Positions 14,401 to 29,400 of a stretch of 64,000 nucleotides of DNA are shown here, one piece after another (the first letter of the stretch is position 1; each line of letters starts with the position of its first letter). Location of the stretch: NCBI GenBank assembly GCA_034509425.1, contig JAVTVJ010000072.1, positions 2,356,001 through 2,420,000 of the forward strand, read 5' to 3'. Made by a program: the position numbers and the translations under genes. Origin of the DNA: Eopsaltria australis. Its lineage: Eukaryota > Chordata > Aves > Passeriformes > Petroicidae. The notes beneath the pieces are model-generated. The model worked only from the letters and a program-made list of their open reading frames with translations. It ran no database searches and was not told the DNA's origin.

Positions 14401-17400
14401 ACAATTCTCCTTGTGAAAGTAAATGGGTTTTCCCATGATCATAGCTGAAGAAGGAAAAACTGCCAATTTACATGAAGGTTCCAGGAAATCATTTAAACAA
14501 TGCCCAAGAGACCAATGTCATCTGGAACAGAGTTGTGATTCAGTTGCAGGAAAGCAAGAGACCTTCTGAAAGATCATTTAATAGAGCTGTGGACAATGGT
14601 TTTGTGGGTGACCTGGGATCACTTTGTGCTGTTAACTCACTAGAAGAGGATCCTGTATATGCTAATAGAATAAATTATTAAATTTGGTAATGGGCAGAAA
14701 ATAGGATCTTATTTTATACTTGGTGGGGCAGGACCAGAGCCTCTGCACATAGACTCTATGCCTGAAAAAAAGAGCCTCCACAGTTCTTAAGGTTCTGCAG
14801 TTATTACCAGAAGCTAAGGTCAAAATGTAACCAGGTTAAGCAGGGGAAAAGACCAGTTCTGAATGGCTACCAGCTACAGTTAAACAATTGTCTCTGTCCC
14901 ACAGCCTGGAAGGCTCAGGAGAGTGTAAACAGCCCATGGAGAGTATTGAGAATGGAAGAGGGAGCCGTGGCAAAAGGTACTCCCAGACTAAGACTACATT
15001 TCTGCAGTGTGACAGCTGAAGTGATTTAATAGCTGGGACTATGAGCTAGACTTACTCACGAGAGGCACCTTGTGTACAGAGGTTGGGCCATGCACCACAG
15101 GCATCACATACTGTGCAGGGCTAAAAAATTTCCTTCTGACAAACAACTGAGATACTTCATCGAGATGCCAACCATGGAATTTAAAGGTTATAACCAAGAA
15201 AAATACTTCTGACAAAACAACAGGCCATGTCACTCTGAACTGCTTAAAGAAACTGTTCTGTGTTGCTTAATAATCAAAGGGGAACAGAAATGGTCTCTTT
15301 CATCTCTATTGATCTAAAAATGGGGTAATCTCTACAGCTGCAGAGAAGGCAAAATTCTGTGTTCTTGAGTTGTGGATAACATGAACGATGTCCAATATTT
15401 TGACAAGTATTTGGACACACGGACTTAGTCTGAAGAAAAGAACCGTGTTTTCTTCTTACTTTATTACAAACCTAATAAAAATGCATACATGTATACACAG
15501 CATTTTCTGGAATTCAGATTTCTGAGTTTGTTTTTGTTTTACTGTTAAGTGTACCTTAATGGATTTGGCTGTACAGTTTAAAAAGTTTTTACAAGACTAG
15601 TTGAATTTTACTCAATTACTTCATGACTGCAAGAGTAACACTGTTTTCTGACACACATTCAGAAACATAAAAAATGTGTTATACAGATAATTCGCATGAA
15701 CAATTTTTCCCTACCTGTTCAATAACAGTTTTCAGCCACCACTGGGGACCCATCAGTGTTATGGCAGCAATTATTTTGGCATGTAGAACTCCAAGAGCCC
15801 AGTCCTAATTTTGTGAAAATACAGAGTTAGGATTGACATATCTTTAAAAAGTCAAGACAACCAAAAGCTTTAAAAGCAATGTGTAATTATTACTTATAAG
15901 TAATAATACTTTTTCATTTACATGGGACATGGCTTCAAAGAGATGACATCATCTGCAAATTCCTATGACAAAGAGGATGCTCTTAAGATTAACTGACATC
16001 TGTAAATTTAGCTCCCTGGGACCAAGAAAAATCACTACTACTATTATACCAAAGGCAAATACAAAATAAAGGCATTAGACTTAAAGCAATTGACTAACAT
16101 TCTGGTACAACTAATTTACATAAAAGGACATTAATTTATTTTCTTTATAAAGGAATAGAAAAAAGATACGAAGATGTTCACATGCATCAGGAAACAAATT
16201 CATTTCCTTCTTTGGAAGTTTAATTATTCCCAAAACCCTACCTGATGTAAGAAAAGCTTTAAGCAAGGCAATGCTCTTCAGAAATAAAATCATACTATTC
16301 AGAGAAAAATTTATGTTTTAAAATAATCTGCAATTATTATGGCATGGAATTAGGACTATATAACTACTGGCTTCTAGTAAGCATATCACATCATAAGTCC
16401 ATCCTTTCTGGATTACAGATATTTGTAAGGGATTTTCCATAAAGCCCACCAAAATCAGAATGCAGAATATAGGCTGATAAGGCAGAATAAACAGCTCCAG
16501 AACTGGTAAGAATTAGGACATCATAGACTAATTAACTTTCTTAAACTGCTGGGGAGATGCACTTTCTTTAACCAATTATTTAAAGAGACAACTTTTGTTG
16601 ATATCAATTAAAAAAAATTTTAAATTGTTGTGAAAAAAACCAGTGTTAAAGTTGATTCATGTTTATTTAAGGATGTAATCTTTGTATAACTCTCTTCTCT
16701 TTTGTGAAAAATGGAAATTAGTCTCAATTTTGATAGCTCCTCGTTGATTTAGAGCAAGTCTCAAATCCCACTTACCCTATATTTTGAAAAAGTTCTGCCA
16801 CATGAATATAAAGTTTTTCAGTATACTTCTTTAAACTTTTAAAGAAATAATATGCAATAGTGAAGAATTTTTATCATCTCTAGCATTACAAATTCTTTCC
16901 AAAACTGTTTGGAAACCATGATAATCTACCACTGTAATTATACGATGTCCTGATTTTCTGGTAATCTACTCAACTCAAAAATATACTTGGATTTTAAAAT
17001 AATGGAATAATTAAATTAGTAGTCAAATCCTTCTTTGTATTATAGCTTTCAAAGATTTGAAAGTAAATGAAAGTTTGTCTGTGAGAAGCTTAGAAAGTCA
17101 CCATTCCTGAACACTTTCTTGTTATTTAGTAATGGCATTCTAGATGTTTTGGGTTATGGTCCCTTCAGTTAGGTTTCTTTGAGTTATGACTTTTCACAAT
17201 TCAGCCTAGATGATGGAAGCATTTGTCATTCAATCCACTGTATCTTCATTTCATCTCCCAACTTGCAGGACCAAAATTTGCACTCTACCTGTGAGATTTG
17301 ACTGAAGAGTAACAAAACACAACTACCTCAAAATTTTGTATTAATGATTTGACAACTGAGCCCAAAATCAGCATGATCCAAAAGCGTATCAAAATTACAT

Positions 17401-20400
17401 TCATAATTTGCCTCATCACTGAATTAAAATCTTACAAGGCAGAAAAAAAATTACCTGAACCCCTTGCTGAATAACTGTATGCAGAAAGCTTTCCAAAATG
17501 ATCAGAGTCTGTACATCTGTGCATACATACATACAGATATACCAACTTCTTACATAACTTTACAATTATGCTACTGGAAAAGTAGCTGATCACTGAAATG
17601 CATCCTTTGATGTCATCTCACAACAGTTAAGCTTTTCATAGTTTAAATTCCTCAGCATATCCTCTTGGTTCAAATAATCCTCACATCCAGATTGGCTGCC
17701 TTTTCTCTGCCACATACAAACATATTTGTGGAAAACGCTTTGAAGCACCAAATCCACGTGAAACAAGGCAGCCCATACTTCTTACATCAACAGCAGTAAA
17801 AGAATGGGAGCAACTGACCTGCCAAGGATAGAAGAGAGGTGTTTGATCCAAAGGAACTCTCAAAGGTGCAACGATGACCAGTTCAAACAGAAGACCGAGC
17901 AAAAGTGGAACCACACCAGCAAGCAGTATAGCCACTATCAGTGTCTTCATTATCTAAAAACCCCAAGACATTTAATTCATATGTTTACCAGAGGATTCTT
18001 TGTTTAAACTCAAAAATGTAACTTACACTACATAAACACACAGTCCTGGTGAAAAAATCCAAAACCTACACAGACCTCTATTTCACACATATACAACCCT
18101 AGAAATAATTTTTACTACATATATAGTTTTGCAACGCAAGTTTTCAAGACTGGGTCCTACTCCATGCCCCTCCAGAAAAAAACATGACTGTGCCTACTAG
18201 TATTCATGTAGTGCTAAACCATAAAATTACCCTTGACTGTTATCAATAGGGAATACTATCCAATGGCACTTCAATACATTGCATAATCTCATATGTTGGG
18301 AAATTGAAGTATTTTTCCAAAACTGCCAGTTTTTCTCTGGAGCAAAACAAACCTTAAAAATTCAGTCATTATAGACTATTTGACTTAAAAATTGAAGACT
18401 CAAAATACTGCACTTGAATCTTTATTTATTCTGGAATTCTCTTAGTTTAGATGCATCATACAAAACTAGCCTGACTTAATTAACATGATGGTAAAGAGAA
18501 GGGGCAAAGAACAAGCAGAGATGTTTTTAGCTTTGAATTTTCTTAAAGAAGCTAAGATCTTAAAGAAGCTAAAAGCAAAATGATGGATGAGGTATTTGGG
18601 AAACATAATAATACATGAAGAGCAGTGTAACAATTTAATAAGCACATTAAAATGTCCACAACAAGATACCATTTACACTATTGATGTTTAAAGGAACTAG
18701 CAAGAAACCTATTACAGAAATCCTCAAAATTGAAACCAAGATAAAATGTGGGGTATAAATTTGTTTTCATGCTGGAAATCTAAACTCCTCATAATTAATA
18801 TTTTTGAGGAAATTATCTTTTATTTAAACAACACAAGTTGAAAAACTGATAAAGATCTTTCTGAAAATATGCATCAAGCTACTTTGTAGAGACATGGTCA
18901 TCATCTATCAGCTTTATTAGTTTTTTTCATTTGATAATATCATGCTACTAAACAAGTAAATAATTAAGTTTCCAGGTTTATGTGAAAATGTAAATGTCTT
19001 TGAGAACACATAACACATGGGGTAACAATGCAATGTATTCACCTTTAAAGGAAAACAGCAAAACATACACAAATATATATAAACATTTACACACACAAAC
19101 CTATTTACACTGATTGCCTTCCAAAAACAGTTAGCCTATGCAATGGGAATGCAAGCTGCAAAAGCTTCAAAATAGTCTGAAAAGCAAAATGTAGTATACA
19201 TGACAGAGCAAAGCCTGCAAGCAAAAAATGAAACTAATTCCATTATGTTTTTTTCTGATAATTCAGTAGAACTTTTTCCCAAGACTCACCATGAGAGACC
19301 ATTCTTTGACCTTCTGGAAAATCACTCTACGACCCTGTGGCATCCAGGCAACCAGCACTGTCACTGCTCGGATGGTCAGCCAACAGACATAAAGACCACA
19401 GGCAGCTGTGTACAGTTCATGGATTTTGGCAGTCCCCGTCCAAAATGACATTAACCACCGGCCAGCGAACACTGAAAACACAAGCACTGTTACATACAGT
19501 AATGCTTCTGGATGTATTAGGGAAGGATGCCTATTAAAAAACCACCAAATTTATCTGAAATATCTTTGCAAAATATCGTTCATCATAAAACAGTTTTTTG
19601 GTACTATACCGGTAATACATAAATGTGTGAAGTGCTATGTAAATGGCTCCAGAAATGATGCCAAATAAACACATAGAAATACTTTTCTACCTAAAATTTC
19701 ATTATGAAGCAATGTGACCTGAGCTACAGCAAAACAAAGCACTGAACTGTTCAGAGCCTAAACAACGATCTTCAGAACTGCAAAGGTGATCATGCGTTAG
19801 TGCATAAGCTTGAACTTAAATTGTATGAGCTATCTTTGGGTTGTTTCACTGCCTCCTGCAATTTTTTAAGACTTACTGAATGGGCTTCTGAAGTTCTCTG
19901 ACAAAAATGGGAAACTAATTTGCTACAGTTCACTTTTTAATAGTGTTTTCATTCCCTAGTATTACAGTAGAATTATTTTATGTCCTACTACTAAAACAAT
20001 CACAGAATTTATAACTTCGATCTCAAAACATGATTGACTTTAGGACCATTAATACAAGAAGGTATAAATTACATGGTATTACATCAGACAGGTTTTGAAA
20101 TTTAAGCTGGATGACATGGCTTCATTTATTCCAAATTATTTTTAAAAATACTAGGTGTTTTTGAAGTACTTATTCAGACATTTAAAAATTATATACATGC
20201 CACTTCACAAAAGCTCCTAATGACCTGTCAAGATCACAGAATCACAGAATATCTCAAGTTGGAAGGAACCCCTAAGAATCATCAAGTCCATCTCCCTGCT
20301 CCTCGCAGGACTCAATAATGACACCTTCAGAATATTTAATTAAAGAAAATACTGTAGAAGACCTGGAAACAATCTACTTATTTTCTTCTCAAAACAGTAA

Positions 20401-23400
20401 AATTCTCTTTTTCATTCAATACTACTGAGATTGTCTCAGCACCTGAGGCCCTGTCCTTAGAGAAAAATTATTCTACAACAAAAAGGGAATAGCAATCTCT
20501 GTCACTGAGATTTTTAGATTATTACAATTTGATGACAAATGATTAAAAATGAGACAAATTTCCATGTTTTTGCCTTTTAACTTTAAACAAAACATCTGCC
20601 ATGGTTGGGCATGGCAATATACAGAGTAGTTTTTTTATCACAGTTTACCGCTTACTCACCTGGCAAGGTAAGGCAGATAAGACTAGCAATCAGTAATGTT
20701 ATGCACATGAAAACAATCAAAAGAAATATCTGAAAAAGGGAAAAAGAAAGGACGGGAAGTTTGTAAGAAAGTTATTTAACCAAACCCCAAGAAACCCCAG
20801 TATAAAAAACCGTATCATCCTAGAAAGGCAAGTAAACTAGGATGTTCAAATACTAACTGATGTTTCACTATATAAATAAATCAGCAATAAGAAACCTAAC
20901 CTAAGCAGAACACCTGCAGTGTTGTGTATTTCTAAGACTTTCCATCAGATGTTCCAACACTAAAAAATAACATTTGAATCCAGAATGACTGAAGTTCTTT
21001 CTTATACCACATAAAGATCATCTCTTAATTTCTGCACCGACCAGCATGACTCTCAAATAATCCTGAAAGGTTTTTAGCTCTGTATGTCATATGAGCAAGA
21101 CAGTGGCTTATAGGAAAGCCTTGCTGACGAAGTTCTTCCAGATGTGCTCGGGTATCTGTGATCAGAAGCTGACAGTGAAGCTGTTGATCCTCAGACAGGT
21201 TAACATCCTACCTGAGAATTACCATGTATGTCTCAAGCACTAGGTGCTATGAAGTTCTGCTTCACAAATCATCAAGAGCCACACAACGAGCAAGCTTGCT
21301 ATGGGAAAGCTAACACCTTATCCCAACAGACTACCGAGGGAAAGTTAAATCTGGAACACACACTTTTCCTTGATGAAGCTTTTGAGTATAAAGGAAGGAA
21401 CCTTCAAAAGCAATAGCACAGTGACCTAATGTTAGCCATTACTTCCATTCTTGAGCTATACCTGAAACCACAGTAAGTAAGCTGTGGTGAAGTTTGTATT
21501 TAACTCAGAGTTCTGCTAACAAGAAGACAGTTATCTAGTTTAAGCTGTATATTATTCTAGAAATACAAGTATTTGCCAACAAAATTTTCTTTCTAATTTT
21601 AGGGATTTAGAACTTTCAAGTATTATATAATGCCTTTCTAAGCATAATACAGATGCAGAAGCACCAGAAGTTCTCTCTCTATTTTCTTAATAAAGCAAAA
21701 TAGTTCAAATAGTTCAAAACACTTCAGCTGCAAGACTAAAGTATGCCCCCTTGAAAGCCATGCCTTATTAGAGGCACACCTGAACCACCTGTTTGGAGGG
21801 AGCTTATTATCTTTCTCTCCATTACAAACTGTGAAGAAAACAAGATATCAACTGACACATAGTAATCAACATATATGGGGTCTACAAATAAAATTGCAAT
21901 TGATGGTCTTTGAAAAAAGCCGTATGTGAGAATAACTGCAACTTCGTGTTTTAGAAAGCTGCAAACCATATAAAACAGAGCCCATCACCTGACTTCTAAT
22001 AACGTGGCCCATATCTTAGAAAAAAAATATTTTTCTCAAATGCCTTTTTCTTTTCTCTTAATGTGTTAGGTATACATACCCTGAGTGGGAATTTTAAAGG
22101 TCTCCGATAAGGCTGGAAACCCACAGGTCCTCCTTGTTGAAGTATGGCTTGATGGGCTGCATGGAGACCTTCTCCCACAACTGGAATGGCATTATTATTG
22201 CGAGCATGCTGGTTGTTAGGTTGCTGATTTGCATTGTTTTCATTTTCTTCCTGATCACCAAGTAGGTAAGAATGAAGATCCCTGTAACAATTAAAACTTC
22301 AGTTTTGTTCTGTTTGACATGAATGAGAAACTTACAGCAATACAGACCTACTCAGAATGCATACAGGTTGCACAAAACTAATACAGGAGTACTGGCAGAA
22401 CCTTGATAAAGTAAAATAAGCCTTTTTTGGTAACATATTCAATGTCATCATAAACACAATTTAGAAGAAAAATGCTAGTGTGGATACAGTTGGGATACAA
22501 TCACAAGGAAAGATCATTTATCTGTCTGACTGCTTTAAAAACACCACCTGGCGTTAAAGATGTTGTGTAAAGGAAAGGAAAATTGCATGGCTATTTCAGT
22601 TCATGTAAGCACACAGCTCCACTGAAAACTTTTATGTTGCTGTCACTAAGCTCAGTAAGAAACAAGGGCCTTCAAACCTAAACCGTACAAGGACGGTGCT
22701 GCATTGCTATGGACGTGCTGTCAGAAGGACAGAGGCAGGCAGAGTCTTTCAAGATGATTCTAAATTGCTCAAAACTTGTTCACAGATTTTTAAGAATATC
22801 AATCCTAGAAAAAAACCAATCTACTTTAAAATTATTTTTGATGTTTTCCACATATATAATTAGCAAAATTTGAGTTGGATTAAAAATAAACATTTAGAAC
22901 TTAATTTTCCTCAGCTTTAGATGAGTAAGATGTGTGCAGATATTTTATTAGCAATGAAATTTACCCAATAGTTTGCCTTTTGAGAAAAACAGAGTAAAAG
23001 ATTTTCAGCTTTGCTAAACTAAAATTGCTGAAGAGGTAATTCGCAATTGTCCTGAACAGCTGCAACAATGGAGTAAGAAAAGCCATTTCTATCATCATCT
23101 CCAAATCTCTCTTGTTACACTGTACTTAAACACAATCAAAACTTGGAAAATAATTAAAAACCTCTTCAAAATGCAAACTAAGTGAAGGGGGGGAGGAGAT
23201 TTTCCTTACGAGAAACTAAAATAAATATTTTGGGTTACAGTGAAGAAGAAGTCATTCACTCATTCACTCAGTTTCTCAGACATAACTTGGCAAAGAATAA
23301 TTCTTGATCCTAAGAGAGCAACATGGTGGGAGAAGGCCAATATACTTTGAAGTTTAACTGAAAACTGTACAGAAACATTTGCCAATTCTTGACTAATTTG

Positions 23401-26400
23401 GAGAATAACAAATGGACTGGGAAATAATTTCAAGTGCTAGAACTCTGCCTGACAGTACCATAATCTACTTTATCTGACAAAGATACGGTTTTATCCTTCC
23501 CTGAAGTCTGAACTTTTAACTTTAAAATCCCTAATTTGAAGCTGCTTACTTCTTCAGCTCAATATTCTAAATAATTTTTTTCCCTCTTATAGTAAGAAAT
23601 GCTAGAAGTGCACTTGAATTTTATTTAGATGATTCATGGAAACACTCTGCTGACATTTATCTCTTTCTTTACATATAATAGGGAGTTCAGAAGATGTTAG
23701 TCATACTTTCACAGATTTATTTAACTAAGCAAATGCTGGAACAGTGTACCAAAAGAATTACCTGTCAAAGGCTAGTCCAGAAGTATGTACAGCTACAGCT
23801 TAGAAGAAAGCAATCACTATAGAAGTTTTCCATCATGTATTTATCTGTAGAAGAGCTATTAAACCTGTTTGCTGAGATAACTGTCGAAAGCTGTCTTCAT
23901 GTTTAAAGGCCAAACTGGGCACAGTGGTTGTAGCTGACTTTGGATTTCTGTACTTACAGCAAGTATCCAGCAGTAACAGTCCATGCTCGTACAAGACCTT
24001 TCAACCACTGTCTCGTATGTCCTTGCTCTAGCAAAGCTGGAAGCACCACCTGAAGCAAAAGCAGCTCTAGGGAAAGTTCGCTTACTGGAGCATCACTGGA
24101 AACAATGGGAAGAGCAGGAAGTCAAACATAAGGAATATTCTAATAGGAATCTTTTACACTGAATCCTATTAATGCCACCACAATACAAAAATATATTGGA
24201 TGTCAAAAAGGAAAATTCTTGGTTTTTTGAAAACATTTTTCCCTACCCTGAGCAGAGGTTAGGTGTCCATAAATACTTAGGCACTTTGGCATATAAGAAA
24301 TTTAAGAAAAAACATTGATAAAGACTATATTTAAGAATACAGTTTGCTCCTCTGTTTGCTTTTATCATGACTGTTTCAATATTTTTCAGAAATAAACTGT
24401 TAACATTAAAAAATGCAGTTGAAGATAATCTTTTACTCTTGAAGCAGTGACAATCAGGAATGAGTGTGTTAAAAAAGTAAACACGAAAGGAACTTCACTA
24501 TCAGAAAGTTGAAATGGGAAGTGTTTTGAGGGCATAAAGGCACAAACAGTTATCTTTATGGAAGTAATAGGAAATGCTTCTTTTTCTAAAGTAGTTTTTC
24601 ATTTGTCACATTGTATGACGTAGCCATGTCTCTTACCCTTTACTTCTCTTAGGACAATGAAGGTTAGATTAATTGAAAACAAAGTAACGTAACAAAAAAT
24701 GTCACTTTAATGCTCAAGGAGTGCAAATACACTTTTTCCAGTTACAGAATCACTGAAAAAAACCCATCTTTTTAAAAATAAATGCTCACCTGTAGAGCAT
24801 AACATTATATGGAAGAAAGTTAGGCAGGAGATACTTAATGATGCGTATGGGAAGCCAGAGCATGAGCAGTACAATTGATCCAAAGACAATCTGCAATAGA
24901 AAAGTAACCAAGTTAGTCCAAATAGTAGAAACAACCAAACCTAGTTTCCCACCCATGTCTGACATGTTCCCTGGGTTTGGTGGACTAGTCCTGGCTAACA
25001 GCTGAATACCCTCTCCAGCTAAAGGGGAAGGCAAAACAGAAGGCAGGCAAAACTGAGATAATGGCAATTTAATAGAGAAAGCATCAAGCACTCAATCAAA
25101 ACAATAAGAATAATTCAGTCTCTACTTCTCATTAGCAGACAGGCAATTAGCAACTTTCTGGGAAGTCAGGAAGACAAACACCATAACCATGAACATCCCC
25201 CCTACCTCCTTTCTCACAGCTTTCGCTGCTGAGCATGACATCCTACCCCTTTGGTCAGCTTGGGTCAGCTGTTCCAGGTACACCCTCCTCCCAACCTGCA
25301 GCTTATTCACTGGAGGTGAGGGAGAAGGGCAGAGCAGCAAAGAAAATGCCTGGATGCTATGCGAGCACTGTGTAGTCATAGCCTACAGCCCTGTGTTAGC
25401 AACACTGTTTCAGCTGCCAATTCAAGGTGCAGAGGGACATTTGCCACTATGAAGAAAATCAATTCCATCCCAGGCAGACCAGTACACTACGATGCCCTTG
25501 CCAAATAGGACTGCAGTTGAATAAGCACCTGAATAAGCCTGCTGACAGCTAGAGCAATGTCATACAGTTCTTCCCCCTTCCCCAACACCAGGATCACCTA
25601 TTTTGTATTCCTCTCTTTTCTAAGTGGCTGACTTTTTTAGCAACTTGCTGAAGCGTCAAAAAACCTTTCAGTTCCTATTTCCTCACATTTCAAATTGACT
25701 GAAAGACCAACATTTAGTAGAGGACATCAAGTGCCTGAAGACAATGCACTTGTATGAATCCTGTTTCCTTGAGGAACCAGATGAAAAACTGAACTCATTT
25801 TAAACATATTCTTACATTTCATAGAAATGCATCACTAGAGACTAAAAATATGAATAAAAAATTGTGTTTAACTATGTCAAAAAGAAAAATTGAATCCCAT
25901 TCTTCCTGAAAATTAATAGCTTATGTTCTACACAATACATTTCTTTAAAATACAGAGAAATAAACAGAGTTGAAAGGTGTGATTGATTCTTTGAAATGGT
26001 AAATTGATTACCATTCTTGGTCCCATATTCTAGCATGAGGCTAGTGAAAGCTCTGAATTAATTAGCTGAGCAAATCAAAAAGTGAAGTTCAAGTAACTGC
26101 CCATTCCAACACAGTGTGACAACATAAGTGAGACCATGAGCAACTAATAGATTTTTCTTGTATTTGGGCCACCTGATGTACCACTAAATTTGAGGCAGCT
26201 GAAGAATTACAATTATCTAAGGATAAAATGCTCAGAAAGCTGGAAAGCTGAACTCTGCTTAGGTACTGAAGGGCTCTCTAACAGAACCAGGATCTCTCAA
26301 AGCTTTCACTGCTCAAAGAACTTCAGGTGTAACAATACAGTACATCAAAGGATGTTTCTGGTGTGCCAGTTTACACAGTTCATGCGACATTTATGTCAAA

Positions 26401-29400
26401 GATAGTCTGTGACCCTTCCTTGACTGCATGCTCAGCCAACCTCAGACAAACCAGTAAAGGGAAAAAAACTCATTGTTTTCAGGATCTCACAATGATAATC
26501 TGGAAACAGACACCACTGGCTAGGGCAGCAGAGTCCAATCCAAAATTTAGCTAGAAAGTTATTCTCCCCTGCTGCACTATTTTGACTGAACTGGACACAC
26601 AGTATTTGCTGCAATAACTAAAGGCATTATGAAAGTTACGTGATTTACAATATCCATAATAATAAACACTTGTTTTCTGAATACACAAACATTTTCTGTG
26701 ACTTTGCATAAGATACTTGGTTTTCAAGAGACCTCTAAAGTCCAATCAACTCTCCCCAAACCCCTGTTCTGAGCAGACCCAGATACATCAGGCTGCTCAG
26801 AACCTCATCCAGTTGAGTTCTAGGTATCAAAAGATGCAGATTCTGTTGGCAACCTGTTCCAGTATCAGTTCACTTCCATGTTGAAAATGTTTTTCTTTAA
26901 ATACTGTATATGGGAGCCAGCATAAGAAGCTTTCTTTCCAAATTAAGGAATCTTTCAGGTAAGTCCTTACCACTGATAAGATAAACCTCCTGAGATGTCT
27001 ATAGATGGGCAAGTGAATCATTTCCTGCACAGGATTGAAGTCTGGATCATTCAAATTCCTGAGAAACCATAAGACACCAGGTCTCAATACCTGCAGTAGG
27101 AAATAAAAAACAATATATGTGGAGAATATAATCTTTGTATTTATTTTTCATTTTGAACAATGCTGCTGCAGAAAGGGAGTTTTAACATAATAAGGACCTT
27201 CACTGAATAAGATTCAACAAAATCGTGCAGATATAGAACAAAGAAAGTATTATCACAGAGAAGCAATAACCAAATATGAGTTTAATTTTCAAGTATTGCT
27301 TGATCTTAAACAACTAAAACATATTCGGATTAATTTAAAGGCAACACTCAGATTTAAGTGATTTTTAAACCAAAAGTCTCTAAGTAAAATATACTCAAAA
27401 TCATAATTTTCCACTGTAGTAAGTGCCAGTATGGCCCTTTTTTACATAAAACTGAATCCAATATACACACAAAAAACGATAGCAGCAATACCCACATGTG
27501 AAAGATTTAACAATCCTGTATGTAAGCCTCTAACTTTGCTACATACCAATCTTGTTCTTACAGACTCACCTCTCTTAGCAAAAGGATGAAGGATGCAAAA
27601 TAGAAGACATAAACCATTCCCACCAACCAATGCAGAAACATTGTGGTGCCTGGGGCAGACTGAAAGCTCAATTCTCTGTCTTTCAGGGTAGCATCAAACA
27701 TCTCCTAGAAGAAGGTAAGTAGTAAACAAACATGAATAAAGTTTGGCAAACATCCACAACTATTTGGTTTTTTTACCCTAGCTCATATATACTACTAAGC
27801 ATAATTTAAATGTTTGCTTTAATACATAAACACACTGTTTAATTAGAGAAAAAAAGCAATTTCTTTATGATACGAACAGCAAATAAAAATCAATTTCTCA
27901 TCAACTTATTTCTTCTGACAAAAAGAAGAACTAAGTCAACTCAATCACTAACAGACCCTACATAAGGTATAAATCAATTCAAACCGAGTGGTACTATGAT
28001 GGAAGCAAATAATTCCTAAGTAAAATTCTATTTCTACTAAGGCTGGAAAAAATTAGTTTTGTTCATTTCAAATTTATCACTCAATATTTTCAGGACAGAA
28101 AAACTGTCCTCAATTCCAAGCCAATGCAGCATGGATCTTTTCCAAAACAGAGAGACTGGACAACTTAAAATACCAAGTCATTACCATTTCACATAAAATG
28201 ACTCCATAAAGATGCTTATTCATCACACAAGTTTGCCTATATTACAGTAAGCTCATTATTACAGTGGTCTTGTAACTGCACTAAAAAGGGTTAGGATCTT
28301 GTAATTTTAGTAACAGCATGCTAATTTGTACTTAGTAACATTAAAAAAAAAATCCCCAAATTAGCATTAGGCAGTACCTAAAATAACCCATTCCCTCAGG
28401 AAATGCTGTTTATGAAAACAGAAGAGTGCTGTCAAACTCTTATTAACAGCTCTCTTCTCATCAGAACTTTTTTTTTTTCTTCAAATATCAACACTGAAAG
28501 ATTTTATCCCATTTGGTTCTCTTCTTACCAAGGAGCATATATCCAACCACCAGCCACAGATGAGAGGAAACACACCAATTTCAACCACCACTAACAAGGA
28601 AACCTTTAGGAAAAGAGAGAAAATAACATCTCACTAGTTTAACAAAAAATGCTAAGGAAATGATGGTATCAGTTTAAACTGAGAGGGGTTTTTTTCCCCA
28701 CACAAAAAATTAGGATTACCTTAACAACAATATAGCAAACTCCTAGTAAACGACGTGATCGCTGGAACTTAACAAGTGCTGCCAAACCCTGAACAGCTTT
28801 GTCAAGGAAATAACACTGGAAAACACTTTGTAGCAGTTTAATTAATATCAAACACTGTATTATGTTGCTTTTAGCAACAGGAAATTTTATAAAAGAGAAA
28901 AATGAAATAGTAAGTATGTGTTTAATCAGGGTTCTATTTTCAAAATTGGCTGTGACTCTAGAAGTCCTGATCTGGTGCACTGGGTAACACCCCCAAACAT
29001 GCACCTAAAATAAATAAATAAATAAATAAATATTGTTAATACCACCCTTCTTAAATCAAGCAACCAGAAGTTCTCAAGAAATAAACAGTTGTCTCTGAAA
29101 ACATCTGCCACAAACAAGTAAGTTTAAAAACTGAAAACCTACTTTAAATAGTAACTTCCCCTTTTCTGCAGTCTAAATTAAATTCTCACCTTTTTCAAGA
29201 AAAGCTGGATGCATATTGCACTTTGGGAGTTTGTTCTGACGTGTTTTCTTAGGAGGCAAAACCTACATGCTAATCTACTAATGTTTTACCACATTTGCTC
29301 TGCACATTGGTATACTGATGTACAAAGTTAACATTAACTTTGTGCACTTTTGAACAGAAAACTGCTAACAAATGTACATTCTTTCAAAACGAAGCTGATG

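Larger units (their letters stand above)
17954..24789 (-). other. MARCHF6: MARCHF6 introns 17-21 (exons listed separately)
   Basis: Apart from the CR1 tail in intron 20 and a 17-nt near-tandem duplication near 18,542-18,574, I recognise nothing in these introns. They are AT-rich with short homopolymers. Confidence 0.65.
24891..26970 (-). other. MARCHF6: MARCHF6 intron 16
   Basis: Contains a probable ERVL-type LTR (about 25,170-25,500) and a reversed CR1 fragment (about 26,725-26,915) close to the exon 16 donor. The rest is AT-rich with nothing recognised. Confidence 0.75.
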
